64,000 nucleotides of DNA from Patellaria atrata CBS 101060 (Eukaryota; Ascomycota; Dothideomycetes; Patellariales; Patellariaceae). The DNA lies in contig MU006102.1 of assembly GCA_010093705.1 (NCBI GenBank), forward strand, positions 575,280-639,279, read 5' to 3'. The position numbers were made by a program, and so were the translations under genes. The notes under the pieces were generated by a model that worked only from the letters and a program-made list of their open reading frames with translations, was not told the DNA's origin and did no database searches. Of the stretch, positions 10,798 to 25,228 are shown piece after piece; position 1 is the stretch's first letter; every line of letters begins with the position of its first letter.

Positions 10798-13700
10798 ATG
10801 CAACGACTGCGCCATCCGGGTTTTGATTCCGAATCCCCTGATCGGCATGTTTGGATTATCGATGACGAGAATGAAATAAGAAATCTTCGAGAGACTAAGT
10901 TTCAGGCTCCCAATTCTCATCGTCGTCGACAAGATATGTTATCACCCCGGTATCCGGAAGTATATGAAAGTCGCCCTGCTCACCTGAATAACCACATGGA
11001 GCAGTCACACAGAACTTCACGGAACCCCCAAGATTATAGAAGTGCGAGAGTCTTCACACAAAATGATCACCATCCGACGTCGCGAAGAGCACAACCTCCA
11101 ACCACCCATCATGAAGTGATAGATCGCTCACATGGATTCGATGCTTATTACTACGACGGTCAACAACGTGGTCGTCCAGAGAATTCAGGACGAATGCGCC
11201 CTATTAATCCTGGTTCTCACCAAGGATCAACATTCCAAACAATACTCAACGACATGGGTATCATTGACCCAAGGCAATTCTCTGATTCTCACCGTCGGTA
11301 CATAGTGCATGATAGACCTCAGATTGACAACGAGTTCAAGAGACCGTACCCTCCTTCCCACTTAACATATGCTGATACGCGACCTCGTCATCAATGGGAA
11401 AACTCCTCTCGCGAGAGAGGTAATCGAATCCAGCAAATCGACCCAGAAAACTTCGTTGATCTCACTAACAGTGATGATGAAGGGTCCAGACTTTTACCCT
11501 CAGACTCGGGTGCTGAATGGCGGAACGGATTGACTGAGCGTAGGGGGTCTGAGCGGGAGGAGACGCGGGCTCATCAGATGAAGAGCCAAGTACTAAACAT
11601 AGTCACTGGAAGAATTGATGACAGTGGTGACCGACGTTCGAGACTAACACATACCCGTCCCGAACCTATTAGGAACGAAACAAATATTTCTGTTTGTAGT
11701 GGTGAGCTGGAAGTGGAACAGAATGTTCACGCTACGTTCAATCGCGAGCGTGGGGTGATAACGCGTCCTGAAACCATAATCAAGCAAAGTCGTCCAATGG
11801 TTTACGACGAATCTGCGTCTGAAGGAGCTCGTGCGGAGCATAATCATCAGAGCCACGATCCAAAAAGCTCTCAGGTGAAGAAGCGCGGGTATCGCGCGGA
11901 TCCGACGCTTCAACCCAACGTATCTAGTATCTCAGCGCTTGGCACAAAGCTGCTACATGAATCTCAATCCAAACGACAAAAGATTAGAGAGTTGGTCCCA
12001 CATTCTGACAATGGACAGACGGAATCTTCCAAACAATATCGTGGAAAAGAACTCGGTTCGTTCAATCCAGGTCGCTATGTGAGAGATATACCTGAAACGC
12101 ACAATCAAGGAAAGGGAAAGGAATTAGCATCCAAACTTCTTCCATCCGATATAGGTTCCGAAATCTCCGAGAACATCTCTAATATAGGATCGAAGTTGAC
12201 GAACGCTGACCTCAAAAGGAACGTTACATTCTTATGCGAGGCTGACAGTGATGAGGATGATACATCCAAGGCGAAACCAGCATACAAAGCTACCAAGAGG
12301 AAGCGCAAGGAAAACGTTGCAAATAATCCTCGTACTGATAGAGGCACAAACGGAAAACAATCTCAAAACAAACCAAAATCGTTACCCCAGGTAGAGTCTC
12401 AAGAAATTAATTACTTATTCAATGATCCAGACGACTATGAGATCCGCGAGAGTGTAGAACACGATCCTTGTTCGGCCCAGTCTTCACAGGGAGTTCTTAA
12501 GAAGATATCGGCCCTAGAAGACTTTACATCTAAGGGGAGCAAGGGTAAGAATCATGCATCAGCAGGACCTTCGCAAGTGGGTAGCTCAAATACATCAAAA
12601 CTACCAAAGAGCGCTGCAGCGCCGGTCCCTAGGTCAAAAGTAAAGGCCATGGTTGCAAACGTGATTGTTAGGAATCTCCAGTCGAGAAACGCAACCAATG
12701 CAGTGGGAATTTCGGCGCAGGAACATCAATCTCCTAATAGGGTAGAGAACCGCTTCCAACAAAACACTGCGAAGACTACGAATGGGATTGAATCAGCTCG
12801 CAATGTATATCACAAGGAAGCTGAAGCTCATGCTGCCGTGGAAGACGTTGCTATGGAACAAGCATTCAAGCTTCGTGAAGCTGTTATTGCGTATCAAATC
12901 CCAGCAGTTACTCCTAAGAGGCCTAAACTTGGTTTGACTGGAAAATCAACTGTCAATCCAAGCCCAAGTGGATCTATTAGAGACATTCCCACATCGAAGC
13001 AGTCACCACTTCTAATCTCGTCAAGCTCGTCAAGCTCTTCAGATGACTACTCTGACGACCTACAAGTCGTGAATGCTACTCACAAACCCACGACAGCACT
13101 TGTGGACGATCTGATGTCCCTAGAGGACGATGAGCAAGTCCGTCGAGAAAATCTCCGTGAGAAGGAGCTTGAAGAGCAGCTTGCTGCTATGGAAGCAAAG
13201 GAGAGGGAGGATGAAGCCAGGAGAAAGGCTGAGTTCGCAGCAGCGGCTGCTAGAGCCAAAGCGAAGGCCGAGACGGAAGCGGCTGCAGAGAGAGCAAAAG
13301 CTAAGGCTGAAGCTGAAGCTGAAGCAGCAAGGCAAGCCAAATTGGAGGAGAGCAAGAAGCGTCAGGCACACCTCCAAAAGCAGATTCTCGAAAAGGCCGA
13401 AAAGGCCGAGGAAGCGAGAAAGAACCAAGAAGCAAAGGAACGGCAAGAGCTTGCAGAAAAGCATGCGGCAGAGAAGAAGGCTGCCGATGCTCGAGATATT
13501 GCATCCCGTCAGAAAGCTGCTGCTGCTGCCAGACGAGAAGATCATCCCCATAGAGTTCCCGAGAAAGCAAAGGAAGTCAAGAAGGTGACCAACCGGGAGA
13601 AAGATTCTGCTATACAAGAGGAACACTCCGCAGCAATGATGCTGGCTTCGAAGTCTGCCGAAGATGCTAAGAAGAAGAAATCTACCCAATCTGCCTCTAC

Positions 13701-15893
13701 TCAGACTACTGCTAAGCAAGCAGAAATGAACAAACGACTACGTGAGATCAATCAGCGGAGCATAGCAAAAGCTCAACTTACCAAAGCTGCCGCAAATCTG
13801 ACTGCTAACCGCAACAAAAATAAAACTGCCAATGCGGGAAGTAGCTCGTTGCCGAGTAGGCCTCCAAATGTCTCAATAGTTGGTGATGGTGTAAGTTTAC
13901 CGTCCGATATTGCGTAGCCGTGAGATGATACTAATATTCACAGACATCGAGTAATGCTATGCTGGATTCGGTAGCCATTCCATACAATGGTCCTGATCCT
14001 CGATTGCAAGGAAGGAAGCGGCTAGTATACGAAGATCAAGCCGTAAATACTAATAATCCCAAAAAGGTTGCCTTCCAAGATAACGTGCAACAAAACTCAA
14101 ATGAGAAGCAAACTGAAAGCCCTAATGGGAATCCTAGTGAGATCTCAAGCACGAAGCTGAATGAAAAAACCGATGGGGTCTCTAACAACGGACCAGACGA
14201 GAAGCTGGATCACCATGTAAGTGATTATGACAGTTTATTCGAAGAAGGCGAGATTGAAGAGGTAAGTCGAGACTCAATTTCACACGTTCTGCTGAGCTAA
14301 TTCCAAAAGGAACCCCAGAATCTAGCATCGATCAATGTCCAGGAGAAGATATCAGAAGGTAAGCAGAAGGGAATGGGTGTGTTCGATGAAATACTACATG
14401 ATAGAGGAGAAGCTAACTGTGAAGCGGGGGAAGGTGATCCAGTTCATTTAGGTTGGCTTAATCGCGCCAAAGAATTAACAGCAGCAGCACGTAACTCGCC
14501 AACAATGACACCACCGATGCGTGCCCCTACGGCTATGATGGACGTGAGGCCGCCAGTATCGAGCCAACCTGCCGCAGCTGGAATCATACCACCTCCACAA
14601 CAGAATTCTCTAATGCTACCTCCACTGCTAATAGCGCAAATCACAACAAGACTGGAGCATCTATCAGACGAAGATAAGTTTATTATCCACCACAGGGAAT
14701 CCGCCCAGGAGAAGAAGACATACCCACAGATGACGAAGCTCTTTGTCGACAAATTTGGGCATTTTCTATCTGAGGATCAGCTCAGAAGGAGATATATGAA
14801 GGCTAAAGAAAAGCTAGGTGAATCACCACGACAACAACAAGGGATAGTAAGCGACTTCTCAAGAGACCCGGTATTTAGCTGTTTCTCGACAAGAAGCGAG
14901 AGTCCCTTTTTGAGGTATAATTCAACCGTTCCTACAGCGGACGCTCCCATGATCACAGCTCAGAGCCAGACCCAGACCGATTCGCGAGAGGCCCGCCCGA
15001 CAACTGGTGGGAAGTCTATTAATTCGGAGGCATTGGAGGCTTATATCCGGGCTATTTTCGCTGAGCCGGACGAGGAACAGGGACTCACTGCGGAAGCTGG
15101 GACCCAAACTGAACCTGAATTGGAAGTTCAGGAGACCCGCGCGGAACGAGAGGACTCCCAATTCAGCGAAAGAGATTACCTCCAATGGGAATACTTCGTC
15201 AAGAGGCAAACATGGGCAACCGAGGATGAAATGGAGCATGACGGTGGTTGGGTTACCGTCGGCGGGAAACATTCCAGCCTCCAACAGGCCAATATCGCCG
15301 CCGGCCATGAGATAACCCGAGAGCGTAACGGGATCTGCATCGGCACTCACACCCGCAAATGGACATACGACACCGATAACGAAGGAATGGCAAACTACTA
15401 CGCCACCGACGGCGAAAACTGCATCCGCGTCAGAGTGGTGCGTACGCTCTGCACCCGCACTAGCGGTAACCCGCCCACCTCAAAAGCCGGCTGGCTCCCA
15501 CGAAACGTCTACGACATCCGTCGCCGCAGCACAATCAAGACCACCAAACCCGACGACGAAGACGATCTCTTCTCCGAGACGGAAAAGGAGACCGTCACAC
15601 TCGAAATCCTCGATGGCGGCTACCTCATCCTCGACGAGGCTAATCGCGAAGCAGCGAAGATGGTCATCGATATCAGGGTCCGTAAGGACTCCAAACGCAT
15701 GGATGATCAGATAGCACGCAGTGATATGCGAAAAGCGATGGAAAAAGCGAATGATGAGAGAGAGAAAAGCGGTGGAGCTTTTCGAGAAGAGTGGAATGTC
15801 GTGGTAAAAAAGAATGGAGAGCGGGCAAGGGAGGAGCGGAGGGAGGAAGTCTGGGTCCAGGCGGTCAAAATGAAAGGACCGAGAAATGTATGA
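10798..15893 (+). CDS. Large nuclear-looking protein with coiled coil and Myb-like segment
   Basis: Exons are 10798-13890, 13944-14261 and 14310-15893; introns are 53 and 48 nt with GTAAGT donors. The product is 1,664 residues. The first 740 residues are polar and disordered, with basic clusters (KATKRKRKENV). A Ser/Asp tract (SSSSSSSDDYSDDLQVV) precedes a long Ala/Glu/Lys coiled coil at about 777-930. In the third exon, about 1250-1308, the stretch LSDEDKFIIHHRES, then YPQMTKLFVDKFGHFLSEDQLRRRYMK, has the spacing of a Myb/SANT-like helix-turn-helix. Around 1420-1560 is a more globular region (DYLQWEYFVKRQTW, GGWVTVGGKHSS, GICIGTHTRKWTYDTD, GWLPRNVYDIRRRSTIKTTK). The tail is charged. I do not recognise the whole protein. 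A chromatin or transcription role is an inference from the Myb-like segment only. The start ATG was chosen because the frame closes upstream. Confidence 0.72.
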
Positions 15894-16869
15894 GGTACGG
15901 ATCTACGGTCGACCGGTATGATTTATGGGATGTAATTTAGGGGGAAATTCATCTTTTTGCGGATATGGTTGATTGGGTTCTTGATATTAATGATGGGATG
16001 ATCTTTATCTTGCAGATGGAAAGTGCCACCTATGGAATTGCTGAGGTGTAGGGTTGAAATCTGGTTCTAAAATTATATAGGGGAATCTTAATACTATTGG
16101 GCACTTGATACAGAATAGATGAGTTTGGTGCGCCTTTACACGTGTGAGGTGCATGTCTTCGAGTGGAAAGTCATATCATGATATATTCATGTTCGTTAAT
16201 TGCTGGAGAACAAAAGGAAGTACAAATAAGCTTCCACTAATGCGTGCAGTTAAACCTAGTTGGGGATAGATCGTACTGTACCACTGCTGTTTCTGTTCAA
16301 AACTGTTAAGAAACGAGCATAGAGCTGTGGTAAAAGTGAGTTGAATTGCTCTAGTTCTAGCTACGAGTAGACGAGAAGACATGCGTGAGCCAAGCCTCTC
16401 GGGCCGACCAATCTCCCTTACCGTGAGACCAGCGGTGCCTAGTCACTGACCGGTTAGTATACCGTTCCGTAACAAAAACAAAGTAACTTGCTGAAAGAGG
16501 AGAGTGACGATCCATGTATTCACATAAGAACAATAAGGTGAGAACAAGGTTCTTTTTATTCTACCATTGCATAAATTTAGTACTCATCATGCTTTTCATA
16601 ATCCTACTTTCTATAATACCTATAACCGAGCATGATTCTTGATAAACCATGATCATACCAACTGGTCCGCATTCCCAATAGACCTATAACGCCATCGCCA
16701 TGCGCAAAATGGGAGTGAGTGACAGTCCATAACCGAAACGCCGACAATTCTCAGTTCCCCTATCGTCATATCTCCACCCAAAGATGAATTAGGCGGCCGT
16801 CCAAAGTAAAGCGCATAACGCCGAAACCCAATGGCAAGTAGTCATTTCTCTAGTCCCTAGTCTATCACA
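15894..16869. other. Convergent 3' spacer
   Basis: This lies between the 3' ends of the Myb-like gene (plus) and the ubiquitin protease (minus). It is AT-rich and holds the two 3' UTRs. A 68-codon minus-strand frame at 16176-16382 has no family features and is not called. No repeat or RNA gene is seen. Confidence 0.4.
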
Positions 16870-19800
16870 TTAAGACTTTTCTAAGTCATCGCTATCGCTT
16901 TCGAACTCTTCAGAGTGGTTCCATTCATCTCCTATTGGCGTCAGATTTGTGTTTAGGTACGTTTGTAGGTCTATGACCTTAACTTACCAGATTGAATGAC
17001 ATCTTGGTCTGGATCTATCCAATAGACGAGTTTGTCGCGCACCGCTGTTACTAGGTCAGGTGTACGTCTTGGAAGATGTGAGGAGAGTGAACTCACCAAG
17101 ACATTTCTGTAGCAACACTCTATCATGGCCTGACTTGAGGTTATCGTCGATATCTTCGAGTTTGAGGAACTTTTCTATCCAGATGATGCACTCTTCGATA
17201 CAGTCGATGACTGGTTGCATATACATTCTAGGTAGTTCATTCTCATACGCGTCTGTGGCGCGTTTTGAGCAATCAGCCACAAGTCCACGAACAGCCTTGA
17301 GACGGACAATCTCGTTGTTGTACTCTTCCTTCCCATTGAAGGAGGGTTCATAAGCGAAGATAACGTCGCGCAGCAGTCTGATTGCCTGTATCCTGACGTC
17401 CAAATGTTCAAAAGTAAGTAGAAGAGGTGCCCAATGATCCGCGGTTGAGATAGCGTATTCGTAAAGGAAGTTGCCTCCTTTGACTGAGATACGATCGTTA
17501 CGGCCATAGAGGATGTCATAGAAAAAGGTCAGGTGAGCGAATCCGCCGTTACTATCCATCTCGTTTGCACTATCAATAATAATATCAATCATCGTTTGCG
17601 CATCGCGGTCGGATACACAATTTTGACAGAAGGCCGCAGCAGCACGGACATATGGAACGCGGTAAGGGGCCTCGTAAAGCTTGATACCATCTCTCAACGT
17701 TTGGAATATTGATTTGTACAATCCGAGTTTCGGTGATGCTTCCAGCAGTTTCCGTACGATTTGTGATGGAATAAATGGCTTCTGACGTTCTGCCTCCTTC
17801 TGGGAATCCCAAGTCTCAAGAATCCTACCCAGAGCAATCAAACAGGAGTCTTTTGTATCCCAAAGGCATAAGTAATCATACTCCTCTCGTACTAGAGGGT
17901 ATTGAGCAACATTCGCGTCAAATATGGCCTCTCGAGCATGATAAGAATTCAAAATATCTTCTTTGAGGTCGATGCTAGACAGTAGGCTATTGACGAAATC
18001 TGTGAGGCCCTGCCAAGATATCACTATATGTCGTTTGAGAAGGACATGTGCGATGTGTCCATACGACTGCTTCGTCCCCGTATGGGACTGAGCAACAAGT
18101 AGCACGAGACAATTTCTCAAACATTGCGCGTTAAGAAGCCCTACGCGCTCTGGTATCCCCAACGCTGAAATGTAGGACAGGAATTGGAAGAAGTCATCCC
18201 AGGCGCGCAATGCTGTGTGAATGTAGAGGATCATGTCGGCCAACTTCGCCGTGATTCGATTTAGAAGTCCTGTGCCGTATGACAGCGATTCTGATTCAGA
18301 GTCGCCATCCTCTTCTCCAAAATATGCGACCGGACTCTTCTCACGAACTAATTGTAGAGACTTAGCTAACAGCTGGAGGGTCATGACGCGCACTTTTGGA
18401 GGTCCCTCAACGAGTAGGTCCTGTAATCCGGTATCACTCTTGATGAAAAACCACTCGACTAAGATTTGAGAACAGCGACCGTCTGCTGAAGTCACTTTGT
18501 CAAGGAGGTACATCATACTGTCGAGATCCGGTAAGTCCATAGTACGACTGACGACGTTTTGCAAATGGCTCAGGCAGGTCTCGATAGCCATTTGCTCTAT
18601 GCCATGATCATCGCTACAGATTCCATTGCTAAGAATACCCATCTTGACAAGTAGCTCTCGAACGAACTGCGATTGGCCGGGATCGAAGAGGCAATATTCT
18701 CTCAAAAGGAATTCGTTGTCTTGGAGGATCTTGGTTTTCAAATCTTGTGGTATCACAGCTTTAGGAGAAACGCCACGGACAAACATCTCACTGTCCGCCT
18801 CTAATTTGGATGCCCTCTGGTAGAAAAGTAGATAAGCGCTATCAGTGCGTAGTTTGTGCGGTTCGAACGGGTCCTGGCCTCCAAAACATAGTTCTGGGAT
18901 GTCCCGAAGGTCGAAGTCAGTGACTTCATCATCATTGAATTGAACCCATCTAGGTGCTGCTCCCGGAGCGAGCGGTCGTTCACGCATATAAGAGTAATAA
19001 TGGCCAGATTCGGTCCCGCCCCTATGCACAAGCACGCCCACGAGATTAAACCAGTCGGGGTTTATTGGCTTGTCAGGTTCGTTTAAGTGATCGAAGGTAT
19101 ATGGACTGACGTCGATACTGTCGGGAAACTCGAAATATTCATTTACTTTACTCTTAGCCATAGCCGAAACGTCAAACTCAAATCGTTTAAGGTGGAATAT
19201 TAGATTGTCCGGCACATCCTTCAAACAAGTTCGTCTGACAGCATCAACAAGTCGTCCATCGCATGACTCGCATTTGTATTTGTTACTCCCCTCGCAGACA
19301 TTCCCTCGGACGAAAGATTTGAGGCTTTCCTCCAATCGACTCTTGCCAGCGACATCACACTGAATAGCGAAAAAGCTTTCCTTCATTTCGGAGACATGCT
19401 CACATTCTTTGGATTTCGTCTGGTTCACCACCTGGCCCCCATAAAACGAGCGAAACTGTTTCTTCATTTCGTCGGAAAGCATCTGCTCTTCCCACTGGTC
19501 AAAGATGCTGTTGTAGAATTCACCAACATCCATTTGACATGTGACATCGATCTGTTCGCCATAGTTGCGAACGGCCATAGCAAAATCTTTTGGGTCGGCG
19601 CATCTTGCGTAGCTCTCTTGCATATACGCAAATAAGCTTTGAGTTTCCTTCAGTAACTGTTGTTTATCTTCATCTAAGATATTAGACTCGATAATGAACC
19701 TTCGAAAATCCACATTCATGAATAACTGTGTTAGTAGAGAGTTCATGTAGCATGTCTGTGACAAATTTCTCATGCCAACGTAGCCTGAAGGTGCGCGAAT

Positions 19801-22800
19801 CTCCTGTTTGCGGTCTCGATGAAAGCCGATGACCCCCACATTGTCCCCACACATCAACTTCGCGTTGAGTGCTAGTAATGTCCTGTGAGTCGAGTAGTCC
19901 TCACAAAGAGCTAGAAGAACATCATAGACTCCCTTGCGTGAGCGGCTCTCGAGAAGAGGCCAGCTACCCAGTTCTACATCATCTTGATTGTTGTTCTCGC
20001 AAGATAGAGGTGTAAACAAGAACTTGATAAAAAGGTTTTTTGCTAAAGACTCTTGGTGGAGAGGTTTCTTGAACGATTTCAGATATTGGATGCAACGGTA
20101 AATTAGTTTTGTAAGTCCCATCACAACCTCGTCAGCCTCCTCTTTACCAACTACTTCATAATGCTCGTACTGGAGCAGTAACTGACTCCAGAGGAACAAA
20201 TATGATTTCAGAGTAGATTCCTCGTGGCCGACGTCGTCAACTGGATCAAAAAGTTGGGCGGAAATGATAAAGAACTGATTAGATTGTGTTGGAAACTCCA
20301 TAACACTGGGGACCAAATCCAACAACAAGTGCCAATAGAACGAGGAAAACTCCTTGACAGAAGGTGATGTGGAAGTAGATAATGCTCCGAGATTGGCTCC
20401 AATACATCGGGCAATAGACTCTCGCAATTCAACCCTTGGATCTGCAAGTAAAAGTCTATTATGCAATGTTGTAAGGCCCGGAGTATTCTTGAATGTTTCC
20501 CATATCTTGTTTGAGTGTAGCGACGCCTCAATGAGAATCGCATAACAAGCGGTGGCTAATTTTGCTCTGTCTGACGGTGCTAAAGAGAGTTGCAAATATG
20601 ATAACAATCGTTCCACTAGAAGACTCTCCTCGGGAAATTCTTTTGCGGAATCTTGTGGTAAAGGTCGTTCTTTCAATAACAGAAGTAAACAGTTTAGCAT
20701 GCTCTCTACTACAGACTGTGTAATACCTTTTTCGAGGTGTTCAGCAGCGAATGCGTTGTTGGTAATAGCGTGCGTCAACAGATGTATGCCACGCTTAATG
20801 AATCTATCGTCCATCAAGCTTGCCTTTTGTTGAGCCACTAGGTGAGCTTCTAAAGACCGAATAGAATATAGAATCCTATAACCTTGTTTCAAAGGGAAAA
20901 CATCTTCGCCTGCAGTGTTTGAAGATCTTACAGCATCGACGACCTTTTGATGTGCAGGAAAGAGAGTGAGAAACTCGTAACAAGCTTTGCTAAGAGTGTC
21001 CTCCGCATCCATGAAGCTATAAAGGTGGTCAAAATGGGATAGTAATTGGCGCTCAAAGGTAGATCTTCCCATATGAGTTGCTGGGATGTCCTGTTCTGGA
21101 TTGTGGGCCTTATGTATAAGAACAAGTCCTTTACCGGCAATCTTCGCATCTCGCACAGTTTGTGCATCAGTAGAAAAGTCCCGAGTCATTCCACCAAAAA
21201 TCACTCTGAATCTTGGGAAGCCAGTAATTTCGCTAATCCGTTTGTGAAAATCCGCTAGGGTCTCCAAGTCACCGATTTCGAGGTCTTGCTGTGGATAGGC
21301 CTTGCCATTGCTATGCGGCTGAAATCTTACAACTACAAGGTTACCCTTTATGTTGCTATCCTTCACAATTATGCGCGTTGACGGCTTCGGCGAGGGTGGA
21401 GAGAAAATAGTACTTCTCCTGACTTGCTGAAGTGCGAGTTGAAGAAACATGATCGTTCTCGTGAAGTGCCGTTGATAAGCTTCAATTTCTTTTTGAAGCT
21501 CAAAAGACCGAGTATCGCTTTCTTGGGTTGTAGTTACCTCTCCATAAGACCTGGAATGCGTGTAACAGTTTTGAAGTTGCTTAATGCATTCGTCGACGAC
21601 TTTCATATGGGCCGCCTCTATCACCTCCTTCTGTAGTCCTTTCAATTGTTTTCCTTCCATATACAGACGACTTAATAGGTTGGCCGTCCGCTCTGCAATG
21701 GTTGCATCCGAGGCGCTCGTGATGACCCGCCAGAGCGTTTCACCACTTGGTATCTTTAACATTCCGTCGTCGGACACACTTAAAAATGGCCCCACACGGA
21801 GTTGATAGTCGATCACTTGTTGTAGGAAGAAGAAGATACCTTCAAGAAAATATTCTGGTTCCAGCGCAGGGAGATGTTTATTGACGATTCGCTGTAGAAA
21901 ACCATGCTCAACATATGCATCTCTGAATATATAAGCAAGGCTCTGCCATGCAAGTATGCGAACATCATTGTTGACAGCATTTCTGCCAACCAGTACACTC
22001 CAAAGTTCATCTTCCTGTTGGATAGGAACAGATGCATCGTCCTTTCCGGATACAATCAATTCCGATAAGAGCTTGAACCGCGGCTCGAAAAGTGAAGTAA
22101 AGGCTGATGAGGGAGGGATGTTACGATGATGCTGAGAAAAATAGCATACTTCTTCAACAACCAGACGAAGTAGATCCTTCTTTTTGAGCAGATATAGACG
22201 ATCTTCTACGAGACAAATTTGCAGGACAATAAATATTGCATGGAGGCTCCCGGTTGAATTCGCGGATTTAGCTCGAATATCGCTTATGCAAGCATCGTAT
22301 ATCATAATACGTACCTTCTGGTCCATGGCCCCAGACCGGCAGAACTCAGTAAGTTCCTGCAAAGCCATCTGCTGAACAGGTTGCGTATTTTTGGCAGTAG
22401 TACCTGGTAGCGAAGTCACTTGTAAGAGGCGTATACAAATTTCGAACGGACACATATTGTCTTCCGACTCAGGCCAGCCATGTTGCCGAATTCTGTGAAA
22501 CACTGAACGTAGTGATTGGCATACATCGTGAGTAAACGCTTCTAGTGACAATTCTCGAAATTTGCCGCAAAGATAAATGACCTCAGAGAATTGCATGTGC
22601 GGGACAATGTTTCCAATGATATTAAGCGTTGACGTGACAACCAATGGATCTAGGCTAGTTGTAATAGTCCTCCATATTGCGTCCGTCTCGTTCTCCGTGT
22701 AATTTCGAATGACAAGTGGAAAGGCTACAACGTTGCCACTCTTTGAGATAACCTGTTCGTGTGCATCGACGCCAAAGATGTCGTCAATCACGTGCGTGCG

Positions 22801-24546
22801 TAGCAGGAATTTAGAAAGATACTGCAGTACCGGATGATTCGGACCATCAGTCTTATAATAAGCCGACCACGCATTGACCAAACTGGTTGCCATCTGGTCG
22901 ACGCCGAGCACCCGAAGTTCCATGTGTTTCGTCTGCGCCAAATAGCGCTTTAGAAGGTTAAACCTCCATGCTTCCGGTACTATGTCAGTGACGTGGTCCA
23001 AATCGACACCTTCGTCCTGTTTCGCGATCTCTCGGAAAAGAATCTTGCTGAAAGGATCATCGTCTCCTCCCATTAGACGTAACTGATCCGCGAGATGTCC
23101 CATAAGTTCTCTGTAAAAGTCTGCAGGAAGAGAGGACGATTTTTTATCAACGGACTTTTGAAGCAGGTCATTAGCAGCCCTAAAGAATGAGACTAGATAT
23201 TTGGGAAAACCAATCCGCATCGGTAACTGAGAAGGGAAGACTGTGAAAGAGAGGGCCATAGTAATATGGGTTGTCCATAGAGTGACCACTCTTAGAGACG
23301 GACAGAATTGAATACGTTCCATGAGCGATTTTGCGAGCTGCAAAAGAGGAACCATACCATTTGACGGAGCAGCTAACCATTCTTGAACAATCTCCATACA
23401 TACTTCGGTTGGATCCATGTGGTAAGACCTGCGTAGAACTCCCCAGAGTGGAGTTTCTTCGTTTCTATAGTTGAATAGAGCTCTCAGAAATTTGAGTGGC
23501 TTTACAGAAACAAGATAAGGTTTTTCAACAGATTCCACTGGTATGGTTTCTAGATATTCAACATCGAGTTGTATGAACCGAGAGCAAATCTTAGCATAGT
23601 AGGTTAACAATTGCTGGACGGGTTCCTCCTTGACGTTGAGTTGGTTGGACTCATATTCCTCCCCGAGTGGGTTCCGACGAGATAATAGCCTCAACATTGC
23701 CTGCTGTAGCTCATCCCACAACAACATCTGATCTTTGTACATAGCTTTCCATTCCGACTTGTGCGATTGTAACTCTACGAGTTGGTCATAAAACCATCGA
23801 CATAGTTTCGTAAATGCGCTCATGTCGATGACGGGAGCGGTACCGAAGTGGTGGCTGATTGCCTTTGCACATGCTTCAGGGTGTTCATGACCGAAAACTG
23901 GGAACGTCTCAAGAATCGCTTCTGCTAACGATCCGGACCCATCTAGAGCTATTACCTCAGGTCTTAGTTCTTCTTCATCGCCATCGGCGATCATTTCAAT
24001 GAAAGGACTGGAGGGGTTCGAGGTGAGAGAATCAGCACGCTCTCTGCGCGTTGGTTGAGCTTGTTGCTCAGCTGTATCGTGAGAGTCCATAGGAATATCT
24101 GATACAGGTTCGGGCAGGACGATCGGTGATCCGGGGTCACGCGGTGGATGGTTCGGGAGTGGGGTTCGAACATTGATCGTTACTCTGCTTGATTGTCGAC
24201 TGTGTGGTGTTTGGGGTACTGTTTGCTCTTGCCCATTTGGAGTGTGAACCTCGTGAGGTGAGCGAGGAAGGGAGGCTGTAGGTGAAGCGGTAGGGGAGTC
24301 TGGTTCAACTTTCGCAAGTTCATCGATTACGGGTTCTGTAGACATATTTCGTGTAGCTTGCTCACCACTGTCGACTCGAGGTCTCTTTCTTGTAAGTTCG
24401 GGATTTGCGTCTTCTATAGAGTCACGTCGTGGAAGAGAAGGCTCCGAGCTGGGAGCGCGAGACTGGGGCAGGTATTCGCCTTGCTCCATTACAACATCTT
24501 GGTCCATATGTAGAGGGGAATAAACAATTTCAAAGGAGCAAGTCAC
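16870..24546 (-). CDS. Giant ubiquitin-specific protease (USP9X/24/34 type)
   Basis: Exons are 24546-17097, 17050-16988 and 16931-16870, giving 2,524 residues from the first ATG; the ATG at 24507 (MDQDVVMEQGEYLPQ) is the better start. The last two small exons add TAVRDKLVYWIDPDQDVIQS and an acidic tail, joined through GTGAGT and GTAAGT donors. The protease (family C19) is complete: Cys box YVGMRNLSQTCYMNSLLTQL with Cys at 1599, His box GGTESGHYYSYMRE with His at 1849, and the nearby NDDEVTDF. A CxxC pair (CESC, about 1760) fits the zinc finger of the finger subdomain. A ubiquitin-like fold is suggested at about 1050-1140 (NLVVVRFQPHSNG ... FPRFRVIFGG). The rest is armadillo-like helices. It removes ubiquitin from proteins; substrates are unknown. 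The N terminus is disordered and Ser/Pro-rich with a basic RKRPR patch. Confidence 0.95.
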
Positions 24547-25228
24547 AAGGACTAGGAGCTCCTGCGAGATTGTAAAAAGTAACTAGAAAATGGATGGAGG
24601 TCGTGAATTATTTTAGTCGTCAAGCTCCCACATTGCCTTAACAGTGACTAGGGTGCTAGGCGGCAGCCTTGGGAATTTTCGTGAAAACTGCCAACGTGCA
24701 AAGGTAGATATAGAGAGAAAATTGAAGAGTAAAGCTGGAGAAAGCTGTAGTCAAAAGAAAATGAGGAATTGACAGTAGTATCAAGCTTTGTCTGTAAACA
24801 GCTGAAGTCGTGATAGCTTTCAACGCGTCGATGCGTTCATTGTGGAAACCCAAGAGAGCGGCGGTGGTGGGATGGTTTAGAGGGAAGGAGCTGCAATCGC
24901 GGTACGTATGCCTTAGGTGGTTAGGTTGCCTGCGCTAGTCTGTGAGCTCCCGCTCAACCCTTCTTTTACCTAAGTCTTTTTTTACTCTTTCACTCCAGTG
25001 CATTATTTCACTTCAAGTGGCTCAGACCCCTATTATCCCCTTTACTCTCTGTTATATCTCGCTAGCTTCTACTAGATTATATGTTCCATTGTGTGTTCCC
25101 TCAGTTCATTGTAACCCGTTTCAATACTTATCCCAAGGTACGTACCCACAGATACCATCAAAATTGACTTTGGTGCCAATCGGATCCATTAAACAACCTA
25201 AAGAATAAAGCGGCCGTAAACCTCAAAT
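24547..25228. promoter_or_regulatory. Divergent promoter spacer between the USP gene and POP3
   Basis: These 682 bases separate two start codons on opposite strands and contain both promoters. A 65-codon hydrophobic minus-strand frame at 24656-24853 lacks support. Pyrimidine tracts near 24960-25000 fit a fungal core promoter. No other feature is seen. Confidence 0.4.

Noticed and set aside
13120-13719. 199-codon minus-strand frame
   Set aside because: Antisense shadow of the Ala/Glu/Lys coiled coil in the plus-strand gene.
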